Assembly: GCA_903840935.1 (NCBI GenBank)
Contig: CAIMHT010000045.1
Coordinates: forward strand, 1-57,305
Origin: an uncultured Chlorobiaceae bacterium
GTDB taxonomy: Bacteria > Bacteroidota > Chlorobiia > Chlorobiales > Chlorobiaceae
Length of the DNA: 57,305 nt
Direction of reading: 5' to 3'
Shown: positions 17,238 to 27,019 of the stretch, one piece after another
Numbering within the stretch: position 1 is the stretch's first letter
Layout: each line of letters starts with the position of its first letter
Program-made: the position numbers and the translations under genes
Notes under the pieces: generated by a model
The model's input: only the letters and a program-made list of their open reading frames with translations
The model's database searches: none
Told to the model about the DNA's origin: nothing

Positions 17238-18353
17238 CTACAGCACCCGGTCAAGCACCGCGATAATGCGCCCGGCGGAGGCTCCGTCCCATTTTTCGGG
17301 GATTTTTGAGCGGCTGGTGATGTGCTTGTGCGTGCCGGGGTGCAGAATGTCGTGGATGCGACTTTTGATCTCCTCTTCATCGAGGCTGACAAGGGCGTTG
17401 GTGCCAATTTCGATGGTGGCAGGGCGGGCGGATGTCTCCATGATGGTGAGGCAAGGCACGTTCATGACGGTGGCTTCCGACTGCATCTCCTCGATGTCGG
17501 TGAGGAGCAACAGGGAATCGCGGAGCAGCGTCAAAAGCGTGGCATGCTGCGGGGGCTTAATCATCTTCACTCCCTCCATTTCACCAAACGCCTCACCCAG
17601 GCCATGCTGCTGAAACAGCTCGTCAAGCCCGGCAACGAGCGGAATGACGACGGTGATTTTACCGGAAATCTCTTTGAGCAACCGCTGCATCATTTCAAGC
17701 GGCTCTTTCGAGGAGAAACGGCCAGCAGGATTGAGAAGCAGCGGCGCGTATTTTTTGGGTTTAGCATCAGGAACCGTTGGTATATCGGAATTATTCGCCT
17801 CTTCCATCAGGCCGACGAGGCTGTCGATGAGAAGATTGCCTGCAAAGAAGACCTTTTCATCGGCAACACCTTCGTTGATGAGGTTATATTCACCGCTGTG
17901 TTCGCTGACAAAATGGAAGTCGGCCATGGCGTCAATAACCACGCGGTTGACCTCTTCGGCATCAGAACGCTCGTAACTTCGCAGCCCCGAATCGACTGCG
18001 GCAATGGGAAGGCCGAGCTTTGCGGCAGTTACTGCGGCTCCAAATGCGGCATTGTCGCTGCCGCAGACCAGCACAAGGTCAGGTTTTTCGATGAGCATGA
18101 TCTTTTCCATGCCGGTCATGGCAGCGGCAAGCTGTTCAACCGGTGTACCATCCTGAAGGGTAATGGTGTGGCTTGCTTCGCCAATGCCAAAGCTTGCAGC
18201 CAGTTCGCGGCTGATCGGCTCTGCGCCCAGAGGGGCGGCCAGTATCACGACGGGCTGATATGCTCCCTTTTTTTTCAGGGCTTTATAAAGTGGGGCAAGC
18301 AGAAGGGTGCCAGGCTTGCTGCCGGCGGCCAAAAGTAATTTTTTCACAGTCAA
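17238..18353 (-). CDS. Degenerate UDP-GlcNAc 2-epimerase-like (WecB fold) protein
   Basis: A 371-residue protein with the overall WecB pattern: KKLLLAAGSKPGTLLLAPL at the N-terminus, DLVLVCGSDNAAFGAAVTA, AAVDSGLRSYERSDAEEVNR, FFAGNLLIDSL and a C-terminal SARPATIEIGTNALVSLDE. In true epimerases the matching segments read HGDTTTT, HVEAGLR, GHRRE and SGGIQEE. Here HVEAGLR is AVDSGLR, the GHR His is absent (NPAGR) and SGG is IEE. So several catalytic and UDP-binding residues are gone, and the reaction is doubtful. It is divergent from the OstA-like gene, suggesting an envelope polysaccharide role. Confidence 0.7.
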   Translation of the reverse strand: MTVKKLLLAAGSKPGTLLLAPLYKALKKKGAYQPVVILAAPLGAEPISRELAASFGIGEASHTITLQDGTPVEQLAAAMTGMEKIMLIEKPDLVLVCGSDNAAFGAAVTAAKLGLPIAAVDSGLRSYERSDAEEVNRVVIDAMADFHFVSEHSGEYNLINEGVADEKVFFAGNLLIDSLVGLMEEANNSDIPTVPDAKPKKYAPLLLNPAGRFSSKEPLEMMQRLLKEISGKITVVIPLVAGLDELFQQHGLGEAFGEMEGVKMIKPPQHATLLTLLRDSLLLLTDIEEMQSEATVMNVPCLTIMETSARPATIEIGTNALVSLDEEEIKSRIHDILHPGTHKHITSRSKIPEKWDGASAGRIIAVLDRVL

Positions 18354-18462
18354 AACAAAGCTTTGTTACATTAGAGAGAACGTTCTTTCAGGAACAGCTC
18401 CGGCTTTAAACGAACCACCCACGACACTGTCCCCGGTGTCAGGAAAAACCACACAGGATGCA

Positions 18463-19392
18463 ATGAGAAAAGTTTTTTCACGACCACTCTTCACCGCTTT
18501 TCTGCTGCTTTTTCTGGCAGCATCAGTCACTGTTCCGATTCATAATACACTCCAGGCGGAACAAAAGAAAATTATTCTCCAGCATGCCGATACCATCGAA
18601 GGCAGTGAGAGCGAAGGTGGACGCTACCGATCGGTTATCGGCAATGTGGAGTTTCAGGACGGCACCCTGACCCTCCGATGCGACCGTGCAGCCAGTTACG
18701 AGCAGGAGCACAAAATTGTGCTTGGTGGCAACATCAGCATTACCGACACCGCCTTTGCCATCTATGGCGACAGTGGCGTCTATTTCACAGACAAACAGGC
18801 TGGCGAAATAGACGGCAACGTCCGGGGCCGAATGCTCGACAACTCCCTCTTCGGCAAGTCACGCCGCGCGGTGGTCAACAAGGCGAAAGGCCAGGTCTGG
18901 CTTTACGACGATGCCATTGCCTGGCACCAGCAGCAGCAGATTAGCGGAGATATTATTTTGCTCCACTTCACGGAGTCCGGGAGCAGCAAAAAGCAGAACA
19001 TTGATGAAATACAGGTGCACAACAACGCTTTTTTTGCCTCTGCCGATACCCTTTCCCGATCTCCGGTAGTCTATGACCAGTTCAGCGGCAAGCAGATGGT
19101 CATCCGCCTCAAGGATGGGAAAAAAATAGCCGGAATAACGCTCACCGGCCAGGCCGAGAGCCTCTATCACCTCTACAATGAAAAACAGCAACCATCGGGC
19201 ATCAACTATTCGAGCGGGGATATGATCAGGATGTTCTTTTCCGACGGCATTCTCGGCAGTGTAAAGGTGACGGGCAATGTTGAAGGGAAGCAGTATCCTG
19301 AAAGCTTCAGGGGGAATGCGAAGATCAACCTTTCAAAATTTGCGTGGAGAGAGCGGGATAACCCCTTCAGAATTCAGAAAAGCCTTCCGTGA
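18463..19392 (+). CDS. OstA/LptA-like periplasmic LPS-transport family protein
   Basis: A 309-residue protein with a signal peptide (RPLFTAFLLLFLAASV...) followed by OstA-type beta-repeat sequence: IILQHADTIEGSES, RSVIGNVEFQDGTLTLRCDR, KIVLGGNISITDTAF and IDGNVRGRMLDN. LptA/LptC/LptD N-terminal domains use this beta-jellyroll to pass lipopolysaccharide across the periplasm. The length is longer than LptA and suggests the OstA-like branch seen in Bacteroidetes/Chlorobi. I chose the ATG at 18463 since the signal peptide starts there; the open frame runs back to 18307. The stop lies in the loop of a strong terminator. Confidence 0.75.
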   Translation: MRKVFSRPLFTAFLLLFLAASVTVPIHNTLQAEQKKIILQHADTIEGSESEGGRYRSVIGNVEFQDGTLTLRCDRAASYEQEHKIVLGGNISITDTAFAIYGDSGVYFTDKQAGEIDGNVRGRMLDNSLFGKSRRAVVNKAKGQVWLYDDAIAWHQQQQISGDIILLHFTESGSSKKQNIDEIQVHNNAFFASADTLSRSPVVYDQFSGKQMVIRLKDGKKIAGITLTGQAESLYHLYNEKQQPSGINYSSGDMIRMFFSDGILGSVKVTGNVEGKQYPESFRGNAKINLSKFAWRERDNPFRIQKSLP

Positions 19393-19409
19393 ACGAGGGG
19401 AAGGCTTTT
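19378..19409 (+). terminator. Intrinsic terminator of the OstA-like gene
   Basis: AAAAGCCTTCC and GGAAGGCTTTT form a perfect 11-bp stem with a 10-base loop that contains the gene's TGA. The A-arm and T-arm make it usable in both directions, serving the convergent FmdB-type gene too. Confidence 0.85.
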
Positions 19410-19473
19410 CAAAAATCAGGTTCAGTGCTTCAACTGAGGCACGAGCAGAGACGCTTTCTTGCAATCAGCTTTT

Positions 19474-19740
19474 CTATTTGGCCATGGGGCAACTTCCGGC
19501 GGAGCAGGCACCGGTTGAGCAAGGGCTTGGAGCAGCCTCGGTTGCGGCTGGCTTGCCGCTGCCGTAGTCATTTTTGTAAAAGCCGGAGCCTTTCAGCACA
19601 AATCCTCCGCTGGCGCTGATGACCCGCTCAAAGCTCTCTGTTTCACATTTCGGACAGAGCGTCAGAGAAGCATCACTCATCTTCTGGACTATTTCAAGCT
19701 CATTTCCGCAGTTTTTACAACGATACTGATAGGTTGGCAT
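19474..19740 (-). CDS. FmdB-family zinc ribbon protein
   Basis: An 88-residue protein opening MPTYQYRCKNCGNELEIVQK with a second pair CPKC about 20 residues on, the FmdB regulatory-protein zinc ribbon. It continues GGFVLKGSGFYKNDYG, typical of the family, and ends in a Cys-rich tail (CSTGACSAGSCPMAK). Molecular role is not established in this family; DNA or protein binding is suspected. Confidence 0.9.
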   Translation of the reverse strand: MPTYQYRCKNCGNELEIVQKMSDASLTLCPKCETESFERVISASGGFVLKGSGFYKNDYGSGKPAATEAAPSPCSTGACSAGSCPMAK

Positions 19741-19877
19741 CTCTCTATTTCTCCTTGATTAATCGCTTGCTGACGGTTACTCTTCCCCGTCACCCGGTTG
19801 TTTAAAAAGTTCTTGGGCTGCAAAAATGCGCCGTTTTCGTATATAGTGATATTTGCCGGAATATAAAACCCTGTGCC

Positions 19878-20663
19878 GTGATCGTCAAAACCCGGGCTGT
19901 GATATTGCGGGAAATAAAATACCGCGACCAGTCGAAAATCTGCTCCATCTACACCCGCGATTTCGGCAAAATGTCGGTAATCATCAAAGGTGCGCGCAAC
20001 CCGAAAAACAAGCTATCCTGCCTTTTCAACGCAGGTAATGTGCTCGATCTGGTTCTCTATAAAAAAAGCAGCCGCGATATTCAGCTCGTCAGTGATGGTA
20101 ACCTTGTTTTAAGCCCGATGGTTCCCGAACCGGATCTGGAGCGCTTCGCCATCCTCTACCGCATCATCGACTTTGTTCGCCATACAACCCAAAGCGAGGA
20201 GAAAAACCTGCCGCTCTTTACCCTGCTGGCAGGCACCCTTGAGCAGCTCTATCATACCAATCTCAATTTCGAGCAGCTCTATGCCTGGTTCCTCTTGCGC
20301 TTTGTCTCCCTGCTTGGTTTTCAGCCCTCCCTGCTGCGATGCGTCTTCAGCGGAGAGGAGTTGCTGCCTGCCGTCAAGGCGCAAAATCTGACAGAACTCT
20401 ATTTTGTGATGAACCCCGGCGGGCTTGCACTGCCCTCCGCTGCCGATCCGGGCATGGCAAAAAAGCGGCTCATTCCGGTACGACTCGCCATGCTGATGAG
20501 TGCACTTGCCGCAACGCGCCTTCCATCCGGCGACTCGATCAAGGCCGACCCAGGGGAGATTGAAACGATCTGGAATCTGCTTCAGGAGTATTGTTCCCTC
20601 CATCTGGAACATGCACGGGGGCGCAAAAACCTGACCATCATCTCACAAATCCTCCTGAAATAA
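19878..20663 (+). CDS. recO: DNA repair protein RecO
   Basis: RecO loads RecA on gapped DNA with RecR and anneals SSB-coated strands. The 261-residue protein starts IVKTRAVILREIKYRDQSKI and continues YTRDFGKMSVIIKGARNPK, the OB-fold N-terminus of RecO, followed by a helical domain (ERFAILYRIIDFVRH). The C-terminal zinc finger Cys set of some RecO proteins is absent. Translation begins at GTG 19878. The length matches the family. Confidence 0.92.
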   Translation: MIVKTRAVILREIKYRDQSKICSIYTRDFGKMSVIIKGARNPKNKLSCLFNAGNVLDLVLYKKSSRDIQLVSDGNLVLSPMVPEPDLERFAILYRIIDFVRHTTQSEEKNLPLFTLLAGTLEQLYHTNLNFEQLYAWFLLRFVSLLGFQPSLLRCVFSGEELLPAVKAQNLTELYFVMNPGGLALPSAADPGMAKKRLIPVRLAMLMSALAATRLPSGDSIKADPGEIETIWNLLQEYCSLHLEHARGRKNLTIISQILLK

Positions 20664-20774
20664 GCACGCATGCTCTTTTTGGGGTTTTATATCTTGCGGA
20701 CTATTTCTATCTTGAGCAAGCCTTTTATTACTCTTATAACGTCCTCTCCAATCAATAAAACAGCATAGTCCGAC

Positions 20775-22070
20775 ATGCCTCAACTCACCAAATCTGCTGA
20801 ACTCTTTGAGAAAGCAAAGAAGTTTATTCCCGGCGGCGTGAACTCTCCGGTACGAGCATTCAAATCCGTTGGCGGAACTCCAGTCTACATGGCCAAAGGG
20901 TCGGGAGCATACCTCACCGACGTTGATGGCAACACGTACCTTGACTATGTCGGCTCGTGGGGTCCCTTCATTCTTGGCAGCATGCATCCCAGAATCACAG
21001 CAGCGCTTGAGTATACACTGAAAAATATCGGCACCAGCTTCGGCACCCCGATTGAGATGGAGATCGAAATTGCCGAGCTCCTCTGCAAGATTGTCCCGTC
21101 GCTTGAAATGGTGCGCATGGTCAACAGTGGCACCGAAGCAACCATGTCGGCCGTCCGCCTTGCACGAGGCTACACTGGCCGCGACAAAATTATCAAATTT
21201 GAAGGTTGCTACCACGGCCACGGCGATAGCTTCCTCATCAAGGCAGGTTCAGGCGCACTGACACTTGGCGCTCCCGACAGCCCCGGCGTCACCAAAGGCA
21301 CCGCGATGGACACGCTCAACGCGACCTACAACGACATTGATTCGGTAAAACTTCTGGTCAACGAGAACAAAGGTCAGATTGCCGCCATCATCATCGAGCC
21401 AGTAGCAGGCAATACCGGCGTTATCCCGGCCAAGCCAGGCTTCCTTGCCGCGCTTCGCGAACTCTGCACCGAGGAAGGCATTGTCCTTATTTTTGATGAA
21501 GTGATGTGCGGTTTCCGCGTAGCACTTGGCGGAGCACAGAGCCTCTACGGTGTTACACCTGACCTTACCACCATGGGCAAAATCATCGGTGGCGGTCTTC
21601 CGGTTGGCGCATTTGGTGGCAAACGCGAAATCATGGAGCGTGTTGCTCCGCTCGGCGATGTTTACCAGGCAGGCACCCTTTCAGGAAACCCGCTGGCACT
21701 GACCGCAGGTCTTGAAACCCTGAAAATCCTCATTGACGAGAACCCCTATCCGGAACTCGAAAGAAAAGCGGTGATTCTTGAAGCAGGTTTCAGCGACAAC
21801 CTGAAAAAACTCGGTCTGAACTATGTGCAAAACCGTGTCGGCTCCATGTCATGCCTCTTCTTTACGGATACACCGGTAGTGAACTACTCGACCGCAGTCA
21901 CAGCCGATACGAAAAAGCATGGCAAATATTTCCACTCCATGCTCGATCAGGGTATCTACCTTGCCCCGTCGCAGTTCGAAGCGATGTTCATCAGCTTCAT
22001 GCACACCGACGAGGATCTGGAAAAGACCATCAAGGCAAACTATAACGCCCTTGTCGCTTCCGGCAAGTAA
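20775..22070 (+). CDS. hemL: Glutamate-1-semialdehyde 2,1-aminomutase
   Basis: HemL is a PLP enzyme that converts glutamate-1-semialdehyde to 5-aminolevulinate, the C5 route that feeds haem and bacteriochlorophyll. The 431-residue protein has [59 protein letters not shown] and the PLP-lysine segment [18 protein letters not shown]. Length and motifs are complete. It ends just ahead of a strong bidirectional terminator. Confidence 0.98.
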   Translation: MPQLTKSAELFEKAKKFIPGGVNSPVRAFKSVGGTPVYMAKGSGAYLTDVDGNTYLDYVGSWGPFILGSMHPRITAALEYTLKNIGTSFGTPIEMEIEIAELLCKIVPSLEMVRMVNSGTEATMSAVRLARGYTGRDKIIKFEGCYHGHGDSFLIKAGSGALTLGAPDSPGVTKGTAMDTLNATYNDIDSVKLLVNENKGQIAAIIIEPVAGNTGVIPAKPGFLAALRELCTEEGIVLIFDEVMCGFRVALGGAQSLYGVTPDLTTMGKIIGGGLPVGAFGGKREIMERVAPLGDVYQAGTLSGNPLALTAGLETLKILIDENPYPELERKAVILEAGFSDNLKKLGLNYVQNRVGSMSCLFFTDTPVVNYSTAVTADTKKHGKYFHSMLDQGIYLAPSQFEAMFISFMHTDEDLEKTIKANYNALVASGK

Positions 22071-22084
22071 GCTCAGCCTGTTAT

Positions 22085-22111
22085 GAATGGGGGGGACAAA
22101 CCCCCTCATTC
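22085..22111. terminator. Bidirectional terminator between hemL and the DUF190 gene
   Basis: GAATGGGGGGG (22085-22095) pairs with CCCCCTCATTC (22101-22111) over 11 positions with one G-T pair and a 5-base loop ACAAA. It lies between converging genes and overlaps the DUF190 stop codon. There is no long T-run, so strength is uncertain. Confidence 0.6.
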
Positions 22112-22441
22112 CATAATTCCCACACGTACCAGCTCTCTGGTAATCATCACCCGTCCTGACGCATCCTTCACCAACTGATGAATAATAGGCAGAAAACCGT
22201 CAATCTTCACAGCCTCATCAACAATCTCGATAATCATGGGAAGGTTTGTGCCTAAATCCATGATTTTTGACGTGTTGATCTGCAAGTCGTGACCGTAGGA
22301 GAGAACCCCTTTCAGAGCCGTGGCACCTGCAAGACCAAAGAGGCGGGCTTCGCGCACAATCTCTTCATAGAGTGGCCGATGACCATAGCGCACCTGCTCA
22401 CCAACAAAAACCCGCAGCAGTTCCAGATTATGTAGTTCCAT
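22106..22441 (-). CDS. DUF190 family protein
   Basis: A 111-residue protein with VFVGEQVRYGHRPLYEEIVR, FGLAGATALKGVLSYG and LPMIIEIVDEAVKID, the standard DUF190 pattern, a PII-like fold. DUF190 proteins commonly sit next to crcB, as here: it starts 15 bases after the crcB stop. A role in fluoride export or its regulation is inferred from that neighbourhood. Confidence 0.9.
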   Translation of the reverse strand: MELHNLELLRVFVGEQVRYGHRPLYEEIVREARLFGLAGATALKGVLSYGHDLQINTSKIMDLGTNLPMIIEIVDEAVKIDGFLPIIHQLVKDASGRVMITRELVRVGIME

Positions 22442-22456
22442 CTCTCTTTACCTCCA

Positions 22457-22840
22457 TTATGTCCAGAGTTTTGCAAAAAGCGCTCCTGTGTAGAGTGCAA
22501 CGAACCCCCCAACGAAAGTGCCGGCAAGATATATTCCGGCATAAAAAAGCTGACCATCCTTGAGCAGTGCTGTATGCTCAAACATATAGGCGGAGAAGGT
22601 GGTAAACCCTCCACAGAAACCGGTAACAAGAAAAAGCCGTGCTTCAGGAGAGACAAGGGTTGTCGATACCGCCATTTCACCAAAGAAACCGATGAGAAAA
22701 CTGCCAACAATGTTGACTGTCAAGGTGGCAAAGGGAAAGCCCGGTGCCAGGGGAGCAAAAATGAGCCCCACCATATAACGAGCCACAGAGCCAATAAATC
22801 CCCCCGTCCCGACAAGCATCACCGCCCCAGCCTGTTTCAT
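22457..22840 (-). CDS. crcB: Fluoride channel CrcB/Fluc
   Basis: A 127-residue four-helix membrane protein of the Fluc/CrcB fluoride-export family. It has GGFIGSVARYMVG, LTVNIVGSFLIGFFGE (the conserved Asn of helix 2) and VTGFCGGFTTFSAYMFE, which holds the conserved GFCGGxTTFS segment. The protein works as an antiparallel dimer in the inner membrane. It is followed closely by DUF190 and preceded by a small membrane protein gene. I see no fluoride riboswitch upstream. Confidence 0.95.
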   Translation of the reverse strand: MKQAGAVMLVGTGGFIGSVARYMVGLIFAPLAPGFPFATLTVNIVGSFLIGFFGEMAVSTTLVSPEARLFLVTGFCGGFTTFSAYMFEHTALLKDGQLFYAGIYLAGTFVGGFVALYTGALFAKLWT

Positions 22841-22882
22841 AACCTGCCCTCCCCGGAATGCGCTGCTGCTGTTGACATCGGC

Positions 22883-23113
22883 TCAGCGATCGTGGCAGCC
22901 GGTTTGACCATCCTCAATGCGTTTGTGCGCACAACACATTTCATCAAGAATACCGAGCAGTGTATTGAAAATTCCGATACAGATGATGGTCGGTGCCCAT
23001 AACCCGATAAAAATGGCAATCAGCTCATGATTCACCCCTGTACCAAAAATAAAGAGATAAATGGAGAGGAGTATTGAGAACGTTGCTCCAATAAAGTAAT
23101 AGTGTGACTTCAT
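22883..23113 (-). CDS. Small two-helix membrane protein
   Basis: A 76-residue protein with two hydrophobic segments (about residues 5-23 and 29-52: IGATFSILLSIYLFIFG and ELIAIFIGLWAPTIICIGIF) and a polar C-terminus. It is 42 bases upstream of crcB on the same strand and probably in its operon. No family is recognised; such small integral proteins precede crcB in several bacteria, but I cannot confirm relatedness. Confidence 0.6.
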   Translation of the reverse strand: MKSHYYFIGATFSILLSIYLFIFGTGVNHELIAIFIGLWAPTIICIGIFNTLLGILDEMCCAHKRIEDGQTGCHDR

Positions 23114-23210
23114 ACCATCTGCATTTAGTTACGTGATTCATCTCTTCCCAAAATGTAAGAATAATAAGTCCACTAAAAAATCTGCACACGACCACCTTGA
23201 CGCTCAATCC

Positions 23211-23834
23211 TTACTCAATATCGATATGCACCTCGTTTCGCCGTAAAAATGGAAGGGTCCAGGGAGGATCGTAACTTGCTGCACGCGGTTGAGAGCAAAC
23301 ACAATACCCTTTTTTCTCAAGCCACTCGGTCAGCTTTACGGCATAGTTCCGGAGGTTGCTTTCGGAATGCAAGCCGGAATAGCGGATAACGGCAACCTTC
23401 TTTCCCTTCACAGAACGAAGAGTTACGGCCGTATCAAGCGGTACGGGTAGCGTTTCAAGCCGTGATCCTTCAGGCATCACAAATGCCATCACCCAGGCGC
23501 TTCCCCTCTTTTCCTGAAGCACAGGTGCCGTCATGGAGAGTTTCTCACTGACAGGCTCCTGCAGCACCGGAGCGGTCATCGATAGTTTCTCTTTTGAACG
23601 GTTTTTACCAAAAATATATCCGGCAAGGCGGCTGAACCCCGGAGCTCCTGTCTGACCGTATACACCTTCAATAACCGTTTCGGCGACAATCATCTCCCCA
23701 TATCGTCTGACCTCAACGTCCCCATCCTCCTCTACCACCGTGTACGAAGGCTCACTTGCCGTTCGTTTTCCCAATACCGAACAGCCAGCAAGCATTAAAC
23801 TTGTCATCAGCAACATCGATAATCCACTCATCAT
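23211..23834 (-). CDS. SOUL haem-binding family lipoprotein
   Basis: A 207-residue protein with a lipobox LAGC near residue 17 and then a SOUL domain: [40 protein letters not shown], the doubled MTAPVLQE motif, [12 protein letters not shown] and [16 protein letters not shown] proteins bind haem or other tetrapyrroles in some members. The lipobox predicts attachment to the outer or inner membrane facing the periplasm. A second Cys-x-Cys (YCVCSQP) follows near the C-terminus. Confidence 0.92.
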   Translation of the reverse strand: MMSGLSMLLMTSLMLAGCSVLGKRTASEPSYTVVEEDGDVEVRRYGEMIVAETVIEGVYGQTGAPGFSRLAGYIFGKNRSKEKLSMTAPVLQEPVSEKLSMTAPVLQEKRGSAWVMAFVMPEGSRLETLPVPLDTAVTLRSVKGKKVAVIRYSGLHSESNLRNYAVKLTEWLEKKGYCVCSQPRAASYDPPWTLPFLRRNEVHIDIE

Positions 23835-24081
23835 ATTCTCCTGTTATAATTCATTGCTTTTAACACCAGGTTACCATAGGAAACAACCCTAACAGCGAAA
23901 AGGTTTGAACATTACCCGTCAGTTATTTGCGCTCTTCGAGCATGACGCAGTTCTCCATAGATAAAAACAATATCAGTGATCAGCGCTCACGATTCCCTTA
24001 ATAAAGTTGCTATATTTTTATCGGGATGAAAACCGCTTTGCACAAAAATATTTCACAACAATACAATCGAAAGGTGTGGCC

Positions 24082-24510
24082 ATGGGCCTGACTCAAAAAA
24101 AAAGGGTTGTCGCCATCGACTACGGAACAAAACGAATCGGAGTGGCCCAGAGCGATCCCCTCTGGCTCTTCGCACAACCGGTCGGCACCTTTGACCGCGC
24201 CGGACTCTCCGTGACACTTGAGGGGATGATCAGAACGGATGATATTGATCTCCTTATTGTCGGCTACCCGCTCAGTGAAAGTGGCCAGAAAAACGCCATG
24301 ACCGGAGTGCTTGACCGTTTTATCGAGACACTGCACGAAGAATTCCCCCAACTGAAGATTGAAACCGTCGATGAGCACCACTCCTCAAGGGACGCACGCA
24401 GCATCCTCGTCGCATCGGGAAAATCAAGAAAGGTGCGGCAGCAGAAGGGACGAATCGACAGTGCGGCAGCCTGTGTATTGCTCAGCGAGTACCTTGAAAG
24501 AGGGCGATAA
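24082..24510 (+). CDS. ruvX: RuvX/YqgF Holliday-junction resolvase-like protein
   Basis: A 142-residue RNase H-fold protein with [44 protein letters not shown] and a final [16 protein letters not shown]. These are the four conserved blocks of YqgF/RuvX, required for 16S rRNA 5' end processing and annotated as a putative Holliday-junction resolvase. I chose the ATG at 24082 after AAAGGTG; the frame is open further to 24007. It is the first gene of a compact plus-strand run with pyrE, tyrA and nadK. Confidence 0.93.
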   Translation: MGLTQKKRVVAIDYGTKRIGVAQSDPLWLFAQPVGTFDRAGLSVTLEGMIRTDDIDLLIVGYPLSESGQKNAMTGVLDRFIETLHEEFPQLKIETVDEHHSSRDARSILVASGKSRKVRQQKGRIDSAAACVLLSEYLERGR

Positions 24511-24626
24511 AGTACCTCGACGAGGTGAAGCGCAACCACTCAAATGTTTTTCCTTTAGCTTTTGGGGGAGGCTTCTTTATCTTTACCATCTTGTTCCTGT
24601 CATATTTCCATGCAACACTCTTTCTT

Positions 24627-25208
24627 ATGAGCACTTCAGACATGCTTGATGTTTTCAAAACAACCGGAGCCCTGCTTGATGGCCATTTCAAGCTGACTTC
24701 CGGTCGCCACAGTAATGCCTATTTTCAGTGCGCCAAGGTGCTGCAGCATCCGGAACACCTGACGGCAATCTGCAGCGAAATTGCAGGCCACTTCAGGGGC
24801 AAAAGGGTCGAAACGGTTATCTCTCCGGCCATTGGCGGAATTGTGGTCGGAACGGAGGTTGGACGCCAGCTCGGAGTCAAAACCATCTTTGCCGAGCGCA
24901 AGGAGGGTACCATGACCATCCGCCGTGGATTCTCACTCGAGCGCAACGAACGAATACTGGTTATTGAGGATGTCATCACCACCGGCGGCTCGGTTGCTGA
25001 GGTCATTGAGCTGATCAAGAGTGCCGGAGCCACAGTTGTGGGGGTCGGCTCAGTGGTTGACCGCAGCAACGGGCGTGTGAGGCTTGCGGACGACCATTTT
25101 TCGCTCCTTTCGATGGAGGTGATAAGCTATACTCCTGAAGAGTGCCCTCTCTGCCAGAATGGAGTGCCAATCGATGCCCCTGGAAGCAGGGCAAACAAGC
25201 AAAACTAA
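24627..25208 (+). CDS. pyrE: Orotate phosphoribosyltransferase
   Basis: PyrE joins orotate and PRPP to make OMP in pyrimidine synthesis. The 193-residue protein from the ATG at 24627 ([20 protein letters not shown]) has [35 protein letters not shown] and the PRPP motif [18 protein letters not shown]. Length and motifs fit. The open frame extends to 24525, but that part is a hydrophobic stretch unlike PyrE. It is followed 12 bases later by tyrA. Confidence 0.95.
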   Translation: MSTSDMLDVFKTTGALLDGHFKLTSGRHSNAYFQCAKVLQHPEHLTAICSEIAGHFRGKRVETVISPAIGGIVVGTEVGRQLGVKTIFAERKEGTMTIRRGFSLERNERILVIEDVITTGGSVAEVIELIKSAGATVVGVGSVVDRSNGRVRLADDHFSLLSMEVISYTPEECPLCQNGVPIDAPGSRANKQN

Positions 25209-25220
25209 CCGACACCGGCT

Positions 25221-26084
25221 GTGAAGTCACCTATCAGGAGCATCTCATTTATTGGCCTCGGGCTGATTGGCATGTCGCTGCTGCGTGCCCTGAAGCGCTC
25301 TCCGCTTACCCTTGAGAGCGCCATTCTTTTTCAGGGGTTCGATCCGAACTTTACCGCCAGCGACCGTGAAAGCGTTGAAAAACTTGGCCTTGACCTCTTT
25401 ACGTCCGACAAAACCACCCTCTATACGGCTGACCTGATTATTCTTTCGGCCCCGGTCGAGGTCAATATCGCCCTGCTTGACGAGATCAGCCATCTTGCCC
25501 CCACATCAACACTGGTGAGCGACGTCTCAAGCACAAAATCGCTCATCGCCCGGAGAGCCCGCGAGCTCGGCCTCCCCTTTCTCGGTATGCACCCGATGGC
25601 TGGCAAGGAGCAGCAGGGGTACCGCGAAAGCCATGAAGAGCTGCTGCAAGGGCGCCGCATTATCCTCTGTGACAACAACAATTTGCTTGCAGGCGACAAG
25701 GGCGCCTTTCTCGTCGCACTGCTTGAATCGGCTGGCTGCAAAACGCTCTCAATGAGCCCGGACGAGCATGACCGCATTATCGCCAAAGTGAGCCATCTGC
25801 CCCAACTGCTCTCGACCTTGCTGATGACCCACTGCGGAGATTCGATCAGCGCTTCGGGCCCCGGTTTTGCCACCCTCGCAAGGCTGGCGGGCAGCCAATG
25901 GGATATCTGGCGAGATATCATCGCAACCAACAGCGACAATATTGCCGGGGAACTTGAAAGCTTTTCGCGCGAACTTGCCCAACTCGCCAACGAAATAAGG
26001 CAACGCAACCTTACGTTGCTCGAATCGCGCTTTAATGAGGCAAATCAGCTCTACCAAACCCTTAAAGAGATGAACCGGCCATGA
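25221..26084 (+). CDS. tyrA: Prephenate dehydrogenase
   Basis: A 287-residue NAD(P)-dependent prephenate dehydrogenase of tyrosine synthesis. It has the Rossmann motif [49 protein letters not shown] and [16 protein letters not shown], all typical. Translation starts at GTG 25221. The stop overlaps the next ATG (ATGA) by four bases, so nadK is translationally coupled. Confidence 0.93.
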   Translation: MKSPIRSISFIGLGLIGMSLLRALKRSPLTLESAILFQGFDPNFTASDRESVEKLGLDLFTSDKTTLYTADLIILSAPVEVNIALLDEISHLAPTSTLVSDVSSTKSLIARRARELGLPFLGMHPMAGKEQQGYRESHEELLQGRRIILCDNNNLLAGDKGAFLVALLESAGCKTLSMSPDEHDRIIAKVSHLPQLLSTLLMTHCGDSISASGPGFATLARLAGSQWDIWRDIIATNSDNIAGELESFSRELAQLANEIRQRNLTLLESRFNEANQLYQTLKEMNRP

Positions 26085-26971
26085 AATTCGCCATTGTTGT
26101 CAACGTTTCACGGCAGAACGCAATCGATCTTGCCCGCAAGCTCGCCACCTGGCTTGAGGTGCGGAAGGTGGACTATATTTTTGAAAGCCTCTCGGCAGAA
26201 AAACTGCAAACCGAAAATTCGGCGCCGATCGAAGAGCTCAACACCCGTTGCGACGCCTTCATATCACTTGGCGGCGATGGCACCCTTCTCTTTACCTCGC
26301 ACTACGCAGCAACAAAGCCGGTTATCGGTATCAATGTCGGCTACCTTGGTTTTCTGACGGAGTTTACCCAGGAAGAGATGTTTTCTGCCATAGAGCGGGT
26401 ACTCAATAATACCTACACCATCCATAACCGCTCGCAACTCGAAGTGGCGGTACGTATCGGCAATGAGATGCAGCAGCTCAGGGCGCTGAACGACGTGGTC
26501 ATCGAAAAAGGGGCCTATCCGCGTATTCCCACCTTCATCATAAAACTTGACGACGAACTGCTCAGTTCTTACCGGGCTGACGGCATCATCATTGCCACAT
26601 CAACCGGCTCAACCGCCTACTCCATGTCTGCCGGAGGCCCAATCATTGCGCCAAAATCGAGCGTCTTTGTCATCACGCCGATCTGCCCGCACATGCTCAC
26701 CGTCCGGCCCATCGTCATCAGCGACGAAAAAATCATCGAGGTCTCGGTTGATGCCCCCGACGGCTCTTTTCCCCTGAACTGCGACGGCAACCTGAGAAAA
26801 ATGCTCGCTCCGCAGGAGAAGATCATCGTACGTAAATCAGCAGTGGTCATCAACCTTGTCGCCAATGAAAACCGCAATTACAGTGAAATCCTGCGCACCA
26901 AACTGCTCTGGGGGCGCGAGCATAATTTCGGACAGCAAAGTGACAATGGAGAGTTGACCGTTGACCGTTGA
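26081..26971 (+). CDS. nadK: NAD kinase
   Basis: NadK phosphorylates NAD to NADP. The 296-residue protein has the diagnostic [45 protein letters not shown] and [17 protein letters not shown]. Its last codons (ELTVDR) and stop are encoded by the GTTGACC tandem repeat that begins at 26953, so the C-terminal end has been written by a repeat element. It overlaps tyrA by four bases. Confidence 0.96.
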   Translation: MKFAIVVNVSRQNAIDLARKLATWLEVRKVDYIFESLSAEKLQTENSAPIEELNTRCDAFISLGGDGTLLFTSHYAATKPVIGINVGYLGFLTEFTQEEMFSAIERVLNNTYTIHNRSQLEVAVRIGNEMQQLRALNDVVIEKGAYPRIPTFIIKLDDELLSSYRADGIIIATSTGSTAYSMSAGGPIIAPKSSVFVITPICPHMLTVRPIVISDEKIIEVSVDAPDGSFPLNCDGNLRKMLAPQEKIIVRKSAVVINLVANENRNYSEILRTKLLWGREHNFGQQSDNGELTVDR

Positions 26972-27019
26972 CCACTCTCTACTAACCCTTGTCCATTATC
27001 AATTATCCCTTGTCCATTG
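26943..27019. repeat. Composite short repeat: GTTGACC x3 and CCCTTGTCCATT x2
   Basis: Three exact heptamers GTTGACC (26953-26973) sit between GAGAGT (26949-26954) and ACTCTC (26974-26979). Two exact copies of CCCTTGTCCATT follow at 26986-26997 and 27007-27018, and CAATGGA (26944-26950) is the inverse of TCCATTG (27013-27019). The element carries the nadK stop and the start codon of the next gene. Confidence 0.8.

Noticed and set aside
17322..18338. Long plus-strand ORF of 338 codons opposite the WecB-like gene
   Set aside because: Exact antisense of a gene with clear family pattern; composition is Arg/His/Gly-rich and shows no domain.
18377..18386. Palindrome AGAACGTTCT in the gap between the divergent WecB-like and OstA-like genes
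   Set aside because: Only 10 bases and without a flanking match to a known operator; too likely by chance.
23114..23210. Possible fluoride riboswitch upstream of the crcB operon
   Set aside because: The conserved GGCGAUGG..GUUCGCC core is not present.
23540..23610. Doubled MTAPVLQE in the SOUL lipoprotein as a recent duplication
   Set aside because: SOUL proteins normally carry two MTAPV motifs, so this is a family trait.
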